Source: Xestospongia bergquistia (lineage: Eukaryota; Porifera; Demospongiae; Haplosclerida; Petrosiidae). Taken from it: 64,000 nucleotides of DNA. Shown one piece after another: positions 1 through 10,992 of the stretch (positions are counted from its first letter, which is position 1; each line of letters opens with the position of its first letter). The stretch lies in assembly GCA_963965975.1 (NCBI GenBank), contig OZ014416.1, forward strand, positions 1,488,001 to 1,552,000. Direction: 5' to 3'. The notes beneath the pieces were generated by a model, which made no database searches, had not been told where the DNA came from, and saw only the letters and a program-made list of their open reading frames with translations. A program made the translations under genes and the position numbers.

Positions 1-1318
1 TTTCTCTCTATCTCGTTCCTAGCAAGATCAGAGTTAAGTTATAACACAGAGTTAGTGGTCTTTGTCAACGTAACAGAGTATTATATCAGTTTCTCCAGAC
101 GTTTCCTCCCCTTAAGAAACGTTAGTTTTCGACCCTTCGCTACGAGAAGAAGGGCTTGGAAACAAGGACTCGCACAGCTGAAATGGGATGTGGGTAGAGC
201 AATCTTAGACCTGAGTATGTGCTAAGAAAATGAAAAACGCAAAACGGCTGTTTGTGATATTCACTTGTTGTGCATGGTATGATCGTTCAAATAGAAGCAC
301 AGACCGTCTTTTACTAACTGGTGCTGCCTCGTGTGACATACTGCTTTAGAGCAGAATTTTTAAGCAGCTTCAAAGGATTCATTGACTTACGTTGAATAGT
401 TGTTAAGTAAAAGGACGTTTCCGTGGCCTGCAATATTTTATATGCGCTTATCTTCAGACCCTTCCTCTCTTAGCGAAGGGTCGGCAACGCCAGACTATCT
501 GGTACCGAGACTACTACCCTCTATAATATTTCATACTCTATAATTAGATACTTACATTTTTGCCACCCATTTTCACTTTACACACTTCTGCTCTGGAGAC
601 AGGTAACCCTTGCAGCACTAATATGATAGTTAAACTAATTGTTCCTTGTTTTATTTGTACAATATCATAGTAATGGTATCGTCCGGGTTCGCCTACTCGA
701 TATAAGACTCATACAAGCCACGAAAACGCCTCGTCCTCCTTTTCATTCAATACCTATTCAACGCGAGTCGATGAATGGGTATCGTCAGGGTTCGCCTACT
801 CGAAATTCAATACCAGTACGGGTTTGCTTACGGATACAGTAATTGTAGAAGTTCTTGAATTTTTTATTGTAGTTATTATTCAAAAAATTGATTAAATTTG
901 AAGAGTAGTACTTTTAGGTGAAGGTCACAGATATGTTATAAACAGTTAACCACAAAGATAATTATAATAATTGATTTAATTCCATGCATGATAAATTGGA
1001 CAGGACTCTTTCCAATTTGGTAATGATAAATCAAAAATATATTCAAGTTTGGTCATTCAAAATTCCCTCTGTCTGAAGCATCCAAGGATCACATATCTTT
1101 GGAGTATACTGGTGATGTTGTACTAGCCAGAGTGCATGTTGTGTAATAAACAAAAGTAAACTAAATATGAATATTAGTATGGAATGATATAGTAAAGTTT
1201 ATTAATTGAATTTGTTTAATATTCAAATTTTTTGGAGTGTTTGATTTTATATAGTTTTCTAATTTTGCATTCAAAAATATAACAGATATTATAATATATA
1301 GTAGATTGATTTTGAAAA
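1..1318. other. Gene-free stretch left of MIB1
   Basis: I see no convincing coding exon or RNA gene here. Short open frames, for example around 639-842, have no family resemblance. The only structure I can point to is a pair of inverted ~24-bp segments (130-153 and 460-483), plus two copies of a short motif containing ggttcgcctactcga near 684 and 788. The part next to 1319 is the 3' side of the MIB1 gene and probably holds its 3' UTR. Confidence 0.5.
130..483. repeat. Separated inverted repeat, possible MITE-like element
   Basis: Bases 130-153 read cgacccttcgctacgagaag followed by aaggg. The reverse complement of 460-483 is the same string with only about two mismatches (ctaagagagg in place of ctacgagaag). 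The arms are about 300 bp apart. This could be the terminal repeats of a small non-autonomous DNA transposon, but I see no clear target-site duplication, so the assignment is tentative. Confidence 0.35.
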
Positions 1319-4300
1319 TTAGTCAAACATGATTATCTTCTTTTCAACTGGTTTACGACATATTGGACACTCAGTGAGTTTATCAGCACATGGTTGACAT
1401 GTTCCATGACCACAAAGAAAGACACAATTTTTACGACGATCCATACATACCACACAGAGGGACTGAGAAAGATATAGGGTCTTGTAAAGATGTAATGGGT
1501 GGAGTTTACTAATTACCTTTTCTTTGAGATCTTGGAGTTGTTGTTGTAGAACTGTCACATCTTCGGACCCAGTGGTAACCACACCCACTTTGCTAGTGTT
1601 ACGACGTTTTGTAGCTATAGAAAAATGGATTGCCAAGTAATAGAAGAACAAGAATAGATAACTATCTTACGTTTTCCACCTTGACACACAATACGAGGTA
1701 CTATTTGTTCAATCTGTACACGACACTGAACACATTTCTTCATAATAGCAGCACAACCTAATAGATTCATAGAAGTTCTAATTATCAGTAGAGAAGAAAT
1801 AATTTTCTTACTTTCACATGCCACCATATGTAGACAAGGATGAAAAAGAACATTGGCCGTTTGCTCAGAACACACAACACACTCCTCAATCTAATGAAGA
1901 ATTAGAGAGAAACAGATAACAACTAAGTTACTAAATAAATATTAACCTTTCTTTTTTCCGTGATCTCTGCTTGACATCTACTACAAGAGGTCATACGAGG
2001 GGCACATATTGAACACACAACATTGTGACCACAAGGTAGATAGAGTATATCACGAGGTAAAAAGTGACATTCAGCACATGTTTGTAAATCAGTGTTGTCC
2101 TGTTGTAATCCTATAATATTATATTTATTGATGTAACTTAATTCACTGTGTTCACTAGTTTAGAGCTTATTAATGGTAGGTCACTGTGGTAAGTACTGAT
2201 GTTCACTAGTCTAGAGCTTACTAATGGTAGCTATCCTAGGTCATTGTAGTAATTAATGATGTTAATTAGTCTAGACCATACTCTGGTAGCTATCCTAGTT
2301 TCCTGTATATACTACAGTAGTAATTATATTAATGTTATTATTTACTATAATTCATAATTATATTAAATTATTTACAAACATACCATTACTTCTGCTCAGA
2401 TACTCTTCCTGACACTTCTCCAATAATTTAATTAAGTTAGGATCAGAGCAAAGATCAAAAGGAGTTTGATTACTTGAATTACGTAATGTAAAGTCAGCAC
2501 CATGTGATGCTAACAGTATAGCAGTAGATGATGTACCTTTCCTCTGAGAAATACTCAATACCTAAGTTGTTACATGTCAGTATATCTCAGTATATTTTAA
2601 CATCTTGTAATTTGTATATTTCAGTATATCTCTGTAAACTTTTGTATACCTACCCTGGACACATCTTGTGGTGACTCTTTTAATTCTTTAAGTTGTATTA
2701 GTGTATGATGACGCAATGCACTGTGTAGAGGAGTGTCACCATAGCGATCTACTGGATTGACATTAGCCCCTTCTTCAAGTAATAACTATGATGTATTATG
2801 AAAACTGGTTTTACTGGTTATTCTAGTACACTTACTCGAACAATCTGTGTATTTTGTCTCTCAACTGCTAAATGTAATGGAGTCTGTTTATTTGAGGTCT
2901 CAGCATCAACATTAGCTCCCTAAATAATATGATATTATTATTATTACTATCAGTATAACATTGTCTGTTATATAGCTTGTTCTCTTCATCCATCTGTCCA
3001 TCCATCCATCCATTCATCCATCCATTCTTCCATCAGTCCATTAATTCACATGTTGTATAATGATTTTAGCCACTTCAAGGTGGTTGTTAAGTGTTGCTAA
3101 GTGAAGTGCTGTAAATCCATCATCTTTAGGTATATCCACAGTACATGTAGGAGGTAAATACTGTAACATAAGACGTACTGCCCCTAAATTACCCCTATAA
3201 TAATAATAATAATAATTAATGTCAACTGCATACATTAAGATATTGGACATTAATATAAAATACTATAACTTTCCAAGAACACTAAATATAGACATAATAC
3301 ATTTAATATATTAGAACTAATTAATACATTCATTGATGACCCACAATTCAATACATAATATCATATTAGATATCATGTCTTCAGCTATAATTCATTATAT
3401 TTACATTGTTAGTCTTAACAACAACTCTATACAATACTTCATATTATATATTTTCTTACTTATTATAATATTATCTACTGATATACTATAAAACAAGATT
3501 TATATGACCAGTATTGTAGTATATTGTATAGTATACCTTAAGGCAGCATGATGTAGACAATTGAATCCGTTGTTATTGGTAACAGTGATATCGGCTCCAC
3601 CCTCTAATAATAACTCTGTGATGTCATCACGTTTCTTACTAATAGCATCGTGAAGAGGGGTGTCTCCGCCAGAGTCCTAAATGGGTGTGGTCACCATTAA
3701 TCATGAAGTATTAACAAGATTACTTGTAAACTGGGGTGACAGTTATTTTCTAAGAGAACACGGATGATAGTCACGTGACCTTTAGTGACAGCTATATGTA
3801 ATGGTGTCTGTTGCCGTCGGTTACGAGCATTGAGATCCACTCTATGGGAAGCAAGTAGTTTAACTACATCAGGTTCATCCCCAAATGTAGCATAATGGAT
3901 GGCCAGATCACCATCTTTATCCTAAATGGACAAATAATGTATATATTGTAAGAAGAATCTAGTAAGTTAGTAAAGAATGAGACACAAATACATCTACAGC
4001 TAAACAGGTACTAAACATCTATATGTAGTGACCTCTTCCTCAAAGTTAGCTCCTCTGTGGATCAAACAACGTATGACATCAGTGTAGCCATTTTGACATG
4101 CTACTTGAAGAGCTGTCTGGCCGCAAAATGTGTCATCAACCAAACAAAGTCCTTGATTTAATACCTATAGATTGATAGATAGGTAGATATGGATGAATGG
4201 ATGGATTGTATGATGAATGATCAGAATGGATGGATGGGATAACTGAGTGATAATGGATGGATAATGACTAAATGGACACAGACATCAGAAAAATGGACAT

Positions 4301-5464
4301 ATAAATACAGACCTCCTCGACTCGTACAATATCTCCACTAGCAGCTGCTTTGAATAATTCTTCAACTGGATTGGATGCCTGATGACTCTCAAAAACATGG
4401 CGTAACATTACTGATACATTATCTATAAAAACATTACATGGGAGGAATTATTATGAGTGTGGTCAACATACGGCTAGTGCCAGGTGTTAAAGGAGCTCCA
4501 TCTGTGTCTACTCTAACCAAAACAGCTGGTGAGTAAGTCCACTCACCACCACATACTTCAACTTTTATATCACCATTAGGACATACATCAATTACACGAC
4601 CGACTTGACCTAATGTCTGTTAATAAAAGTTGTGTCAGCTGTGTTCAATTATGAAAAGCATCCACGTGTATAAGTAATGTTGGACTACATCAAAGTAAGT
4701 TATTGAATCACTTGATATCATCTACCATATCTCCCCTTCTCTCTCTGTGTCTCTCTCTATGTCTCTGTCTCTGTCTCTGTCTCTGTCTCTGTCTCTCTGT
4801 CTCTCTCTCTGTCTGTCTTTGTCTCTGTCTCTCTCTTTCAGTTGTTTGACAAGAATAGATAGCTAGACAAAAGGTCTATTAAACCACACCCACTTACAAT
4901 TGCCATTGATTCCACCCAATCTCCATGTCCACGTTGTTGTTTCATAACATATTCTCTGTCGCTAGACACTCTCACAACATCGCCAGTTAGAAAATGGTCT
5001 AGCAAACCAGATAGCGTTAGAGAACCTACTGATGTTCTATGAGGGCTATGAGCCCTAGGAGATGATGGTGTAGGAGATAATGCAACTTTCTTAAGTGCTA
5101 TCGGATTAAACGTCCAACGTGTTCCAGAAGGGTATTGAATAATAATATCACCATCTTCGTCAATAGCAGTGACCACACCCACTACACCTATTACCTAAAA
5201 ATAGATCATTTGATTTAACCTTTTATTACTCAATCTAAAACTCCCATATGTTGAAATGTTGTGTACTTTGTACTCTCAACTGTTAGTTATATATATATGT
5301 AGTGTATTTACATATCATGTCATTTAAAGTAACTATAAAAACTTACTTCTCTCATTCCATCAGCCCATCCTCCATGACCTTGTTGTAAAAATCTGACAGT
5401 TTCTGGATCAGAATCAACACAGACATGATCACCAACTTTATAATATCCTTCAGGAATCTGACAG

Positions 5465-5521
<57 letters not shown>

Positions 5522-6199
5522 TGATGGATATAGAAAATACCACAACACATGCATTTTCACCTGTATATCTTCTCCAACCAGTGGCAAGTGGTCACGATAA
5601 AAAGGACTCCCTTTAGCTTCAGTTATAACTTTAACATCGACCTGTAGTACCATAAAACCACACCCACTAAATAACAATACCCAACTAGCACAAATCAGAT
5701 CATACCACTTAATTATATAATTAGGGGTGTGTGGGCGTCTAATTACACAATGCCTACCATTCCTTCAAATCCAATCCGATAAAGATTTTCTACACCATTC
5801 TCCCAAACGACAAAGGCACCACTTCGAGGACATGTTGAGGTCCAACATTCAACTTTTGTTACCTTGCCTTTATGACCATCACCACCTACATAGAACAAGA
5901 CAACCACCATTAAAACAATGTTTACTATATTGTTGAGTGTTCATAGATACAACAAACTTCATGCAAACTACAAACACAAGATAGCATTCTCAATGTGTAT
6001 AAACTAGTCATTATCACATTAACAAACAGTAGCCTAACATAGCTGCTGTCCTTGTTCTCACCATCTTGATCTTCCCAGTTCCAATCATGTCCTCGTAAGA
6101 CTTTGGCTCCCGGGAATACTCCTCGAGCAAAAATCTTTTTACTCTTCTTGCGAACAGGTACACTGACCCTGTAACAATACATATATAGTTATATACACA

Positions 6200-6281
<82 letters not shown>

Positions 6282-7480
6282 GTATGCTTTGCTCATGTTT
6301 TGCTCATGTTGAGAATGATCACTAATGGTTTGCATTATCCAAAATGCCTTGAAAGTTCTCAAATTTTATCAAAAATCAGGAAAGTTGTGAATTAGAAATC
6401 CCATATAAAGTGAATGATGTTCTTAGTATTCCAACATGACCTGACATCATGTATAATTTGTATGTTATTAACAAACACTCAGACAAGCAAGCATTCTCCA
6501 GCTTCAGCAGAAAAGTTAAGAAACAGCTGAAAATACCTTCATTAGTAAATGTAGGATAGATTAAGAGACAACTACATAAGAATCATGAAAACTTCAACAT
6601 GATTCACAAAAACTTAGCAACTATGACACCATGGCCAAGTTTGGTTGATGACATTATCTCATTATGGAAATTCCACTAGCCATCCTCAACATAGTCTGAC
6701 CAGAACATACAAACATGTTCTTCTGGTGTACTAATGTCTTTAAATATGTCTAACTATTACAAAAATGCAAACACTTCATTATAAGTCGTACATGTATAGG
6801 TACATATACATATATGTACATGATTGGAGAGTCAAAGACAAGTGACTCTACAAACATTGGTCATAACTCATTAACTGTTATACCATATATGGTATGTACC
6901 TGTAATATACTCACAAATTGTGAGACTAGCAACCTAACTGTCCATCCATCCGTCTATTCATCCATCACTTCATTACTTTCTAGAAGTAGGCCTTGACACT
7001 CGAAAAAACTGGTGTCGTAAGGAGTGTTTGTCACCATGGTAACACAAAGAACACAAACTAATAGTAGGGCACTCGGCACACTCCCATCTTATTCCATATA
7101 TGGGTGTTGCTTGACAGCCATCACATGTGAACCCCTCATGACAGAGTCCTGAAATAATATTTTAAATAATGACATTCATAATTTGTAACAGCTGCTAGTG
7201 AGAATGATGAATTCAATCAATAAAATAAACTATATTATAACAATGGATGAATATATGAACAGATTGATAGCATTGTAATACCTGCTGGTGCATTATCAAG
7301 TATTCTGAGATCAAAATAGGAGGCACAACGGTAATTAGCAGCTGTACCATTGTCCCAGATAACCAAGACTTCTTCATGACTTTCATAACTTCGTAATGTT
7401 CCTACCCTTCCTTCTCCTCCATCTTGCTTGCCCCATTTCCAATGTGGTCCTCTCACGACTCGACTTCCAATCCCTTCCAT
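1319..7480 (-). CDS. MIB1: E3 ubiquitin-protein ligase Mind bomb (MIB1)
   Basis: RING E3 ligase that, in the known family, ubiquitinates Notch ligands (Delta/Jagged) to trigger their endocytosis in the signal-sending cell. I traced 21 exons: 7480-7282, 7148-6977, 6168-6062, 5885-5758, 5641-5561, 5457-5347, 5194-4898, 4616-4472, 4422-4313, 4164-4033, 3921-3724, 3676-3537, 3194-3050, 2919-2836, 2785-2654, 2561-2384, 2110-1947, 1890-1812, 1757-1671, 1614-1517, 1462-1319. They sum to 977 codons with consistent phases (human MIB1 is about 1,006 residues). Order: MIB/HERC2 domain ([17 protein letters not shown]), ZZ zinc finger ([19 protein letters not shown]), second MIB/HERC2 domain, MIB repeats ([18 protein letters not shown]), ankyrin repeats, then three RING fingers, the last with CGHGTCQPC and CPICRKP. 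The start is the first ATG after an in-frame TGA. It matches MIB1 better than MIB2. Confidence 0.95.
2150..2300. repeat. Imperfect ~60-bp tandem repeat in a MIB1 intron
   Basis: Three degenerate copies of a unit containing ttcactagtctagagctta and ctatcctaggtca lie within the intron between the exons at 2384 and 2110. No function is visible. Confidence 0.6.
4735..4835. repeat. (TCTCTG)n microsatellite in a MIB1 intron
   Basis: Imperfect tctctg/tctc repeats fill part of the intron between the MIB1 exons 5194-4898 and 4616-4472. Confidence 0.85.
5468..5521. repeat. (TG)n(AG)n compound microsatellite
   Basis: About 15 TG units followed by about 11 AG units occupy most of the 103-bp MIB1 intron between 5561 and 5457. 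On the minus strand this is a CT tract followed by a CA tract just before the acceptor, so it partly supplies the polypyrimidine tract. Confidence 0.9.
6187..6287. repeat. (TA)n tract flanked by inverted CATA/TATG repeats
   Basis: A run of about 30 TA units is flanked on the left by catacatacata and on the right by tatgtatgtatgtatg, so the whole ~100 bp is close to a perfect palindrome. It lies in the ~800-bp MIB1 intron between exons 2 and 3, the largest intron of that gene. Confidence 0.85.
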
Positions 7481-7672
7481 ACACAACTGTCCACTAGCTG
7501 TAGGTCTTCTGCAATGTCAGGGTTTATAGAGTCAACAACTTATGTAATAATTACAGAGCCAGCTGGTCTAGATATTTCAATATTTCATTAGATTAAAGTA
7601 GGGCTGTGATATCGAATAATTACGGTATAACAATTGGTGCAACCCTTGACAAGGTAATTGGTGTGCTGCAAA
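7481..7672. promoter_or_regulatory. Shared divergent promoter region, MIB1 / fucosyltransferase-like gene
   Basis: Only about 190 bp separate the start codons of MIB1 (-) and the O-fucosyltransferase-like gene (+), so both promoters must lie here or overlap the 5' ends. No core motif can be assigned with confidence. Confidence 0.5.
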
Positions 7673-9674
7673 ATGAATAGCAACAGGCGACGTTTTCCTT
7701 CAACTCGAGCTTGTCTGCCCTTTTCTCTTCTACTAATTTTTGCACTTTTTGGTCTACAACAATGGCAACTCAATCAAGAGATGCGCATGCTGCAGTACAA
7801 TCGTCGAGATATTGTACCATCAAAAGAGGAGATGTTGTCAATTAAAATGGAAATGTTACTGAAAATGAGGAATCTCTTAATTGGATCAGCTGATAATAAT
7901 ACCAAATTAACCCCACTGGACAATTTAAGTAATACTGAAAATAGATTGAAAAATACATTCTCCAATGACCATGCTGCTTCACAACCTCATAGCTGGTGGC
8001 TGATCCAGCATGACCAGTTTAACTCGTTCCACAATCCAGTTTGTAAACGTGTACTGATAGAGAAGAGCATATCAACATCAAAATATATCATTGCATTGGA
8101 TTATTGGGAAGGTACCACTATGGCTACCAATAATATGCTGAAACTAGTTTGCATAGCAGAAGAGATAAAAGCTAGGTTGCTGCAGCCATTTACTCGAAAT
8201 AGTTTTCTGTTTGGACTGCCTCAAGTCAAACTATTTCAACGTCCTCTTATGTTTACTCAGCCTTTAGAACTCCTATACAACATGACAGCCTTTAATAGAC
8301 AGTTGTGCGAGTAAGAGCATAGTTGTGTTTGTCTTGGAATATCATACTTATAACAATCTATCATCAGGCTGTTATAAATTCTTACCTTTTTTTCAAATGT
8401 TAATCCAGAAGAACACACCAAAATTAATGATAAAAGCCTTGTTTACTAGTATTGGATTGAACAAAATTCTGCTAAGTCACAACACTTGGGTTGGACATTT
8501 AGTATGATTGTGCTAGCTTGGGTGTTGGACAATGGTCAGAGCACCCTGTATTTATAATTAAAGTAATTATTCATAAAGTGTCTGCTTCCAGACACAGCAT
8601 TGTAATTTATAATTAGAATAAATTAAACAGCATTACACCAGGATTATTTAATGATCACTGCAATTTTTTTCATTTAGTTATTATCGTGTACTTTGTCTTT
8701 CTAGATATGGTCATCCTCCCTTAGCTGGATTATCAGAGTTCTTATCTAATGCTGATCGTCGTGTTCTCTTCATACATTTTATTTATATGATTATCTATCA
8801 TCCTGGTCAAACAACATTTGTAGGCTCTGGTACAAGCAAAAAAGAACTACGTAGGTTATTCAAACAAGGACCAATCATCAACTGTACAGGGGTAAAGTTT
8901 ATGATGAAAATGGAGAGAGATACCCTGAAATCATTAAATAATGAGGCTCATACATTCCAATTGCCACCATTTCGAGCAACACATCGTCACTGTTGTGTTA
9001 ATGCAACCTTACAGACCTCCATGCAACATATTCTCCAAACTTGTGGCTATAGTATGCAGGAGAACTATACTCTTGTTATACCTTACTGGCGGGGGACAGC
9101 ACCCCATGATCCTAAACACTTACGAACACATATCTTTGGCATGCATGAAATTGATAATCCATTTACACTACACAAACAATTATATCCAGTTAGCTCTCAT
9201 GTATATCATGCAGTAGATGCCTTCTTAAGAAGACATACAAATGGGAGTGACTTTATTGGATTTCATATCCGAAGTGAAAGACTAGGGCACGTGGAAAATG
9301 TCCATCCGGGAACATTTGCTTCATGTCTTAAAGTGGCAATGAAGAAACTGAAGGAAATACGTGGGAACTATACAGGGCTGTCTGTAGTTTCTATATCAGA
9401 CATGGGACATTTTGGAAGCCAAACATGTCATAAATGTCTTGGACAATCACTTGCAAAAGCAGAATTCTTAAAATACAATTTGACATTGACACCATTTCAA
9501 CCAGAGATGTATCGTAGCTTTGATGATGCTGGATTTGTTGCCCAAGTTGAAGGTGAAGTGTTATCACGTGCTGTTTATTTAATAATGGTTGGAGGTGGAT
9601 CATTTCAGAGAAAAATACTTCAACAAGCTCATGTGAATGGTCATGTGATGAAATTTGCTCATATTTGTCCTTGA
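7673..9674 (+). CDS. O-fucosyltransferase-like type II membrane protein
   Basis: Two exons, 7673-8310 and 8705-9674, join in phase to give 535 residues. Translation starts at the ATG of MNSNRRRF. A short basic N-terminus is followed by one hydrophobic segment (about residues 12-26, LPFSLLLIFALFGL), typical of a Golgi/ER type II glycosyltransferase. The C-terminal half has features of the GDP-fucose O-fucosyltransferase superfamily: GFHIRSERL (the H-x-R-x-E strand that contacts the nucleotide sugar), SDMGHFGS, and VEGEVLSRAVYLIMVGGGSF near the end, resembling the acidic/SF motif. Several N-x-S/T sites suggest a lumenal domain. The acceptor substrate cannot be told; it is not obviously POFUT1 or POFUT2. 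The family call rests on motifs only. Confidence 0.65.
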
Positions 9675-10992
9675 GATGGACAAGTGCAATCAAGTTATTC
9701 TGATTAATTATGTTAATTTTTAGGAGTAAGGACTTCAAATGTTATTATAATATCGAACTTTGCCTGAGGCTACAGTTCAAAATGTCTTGATTGTTTGTGG
9801 TGATGTTATTTATGTTCCAGATAGCTACACTATAACTATCTGGTTTATATTTTAATAAGGTGTGCACTAAGTATGTTGCATAAAATGAGTACAATTAAGT
9901 AACCCTCTCGTTAATTTATTGTTAATTAAAGAGCTAAAATAATGTTGTGATAGAGAGTTGATGTCTTATATTTAATAGTAAAACCATGTAAAATCAAAAT
10001 TCAGTTTGTGTCTTTAAATGATAGCTTCTATTAATACTGATAGTCAGTAGTGGGTGTTTAAATTGAGTCACAATAAAGTTTGATGAGACATGTCCAGAAG
10101 TATTATTTACTCAAAGTTTACAGTGTGAACTAGCCATGGCCTTGCCAACTATACTAAGTCTATCAATTACTTTATACTATATATATATATATATATATAT
10201 AGGCCCATTGAGAGGAGGGAGCAATCAGGGATATTTCCCCAGGGCCTCATTATGTCAACAATATACTTATGAATTGATGAATAATAATATCTACTTAACA
10301 CAAGAACTATATATATATATATATATACTACTTCAATGAGCAGGCTAAATTAGGTGTTCTTTTCTGGCCTTTTGATGCAGAAAGATGTCAATAATGTCTT
10401 TAAGTGTTTCAAAAGATATCTAAATCTATTAGTTGATCCTGTGTGATGGTTGAACATAGGAAATTTTAATTAATTTTAATTATCTCAGGTACTGTTGCAT
10501 GAATCAAGCAAAAATACATAAGACAATATGTAGATTAGGACAAAGAGGTTGTAGCTTAAATTTAAATTTATGGAGAAGAGATTAAATGGAGGCAGACTCT
10601 TCTCTTATCATATCTTTTACATTTTTTGAGGTGTTGATAAATTTTTAATATTTTGTCAGTTCATCTAGAAATACTCATTCATTAATTATTTATTTATGAA
10701 GTTATTATTTTTATCTTAGTGAAGTAATTATATACCACATAAACTAGTACAAAATACAGCAAATCTTTTGTTATACATTCACAAAGTTTCAGCATTATCC
10801 AATGAACAGTTTTCAGGTAATGGCAGTTTGAAGTGTTTTGTTAGGGTAAAAAACAAACAAACAAAATAGAAAAAAGTTTTGGACCCCTCACTCATACAGA
10901 GGAGGTGAGGCTTAATAACAAAGTTAGTGCATATACTAAAATAACAACATTATATTACGCTAATAAAAATATATTATTTAATACAATATTTG
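9675..10992. other. Convergent intergenic region
   Basis: This lies between the 3' ends of the fucosyltransferase-like gene (+) and the GCKR-like gene (-). It is AT-rich with two short (TA)n runs (about 10178-10201 and 10307-10327). No gene recognised. Confidence 0.6.

Noticed and set aside
684..808. GGTTCGCC motifs as tRNA B-boxes
   Set aside because: The motif deviates from GGTTCRANNCC and no cloverleaf could be built around either copy.
5320..5677. Minus-strand frames with HTHTHT and SLSLSL runs
   Set aside because: They read through a TG/AG microsatellite intron; only the short flanking MIB1 exons ([10 protein letters not shown].. and [12 protein letters not shown]..) are coding.
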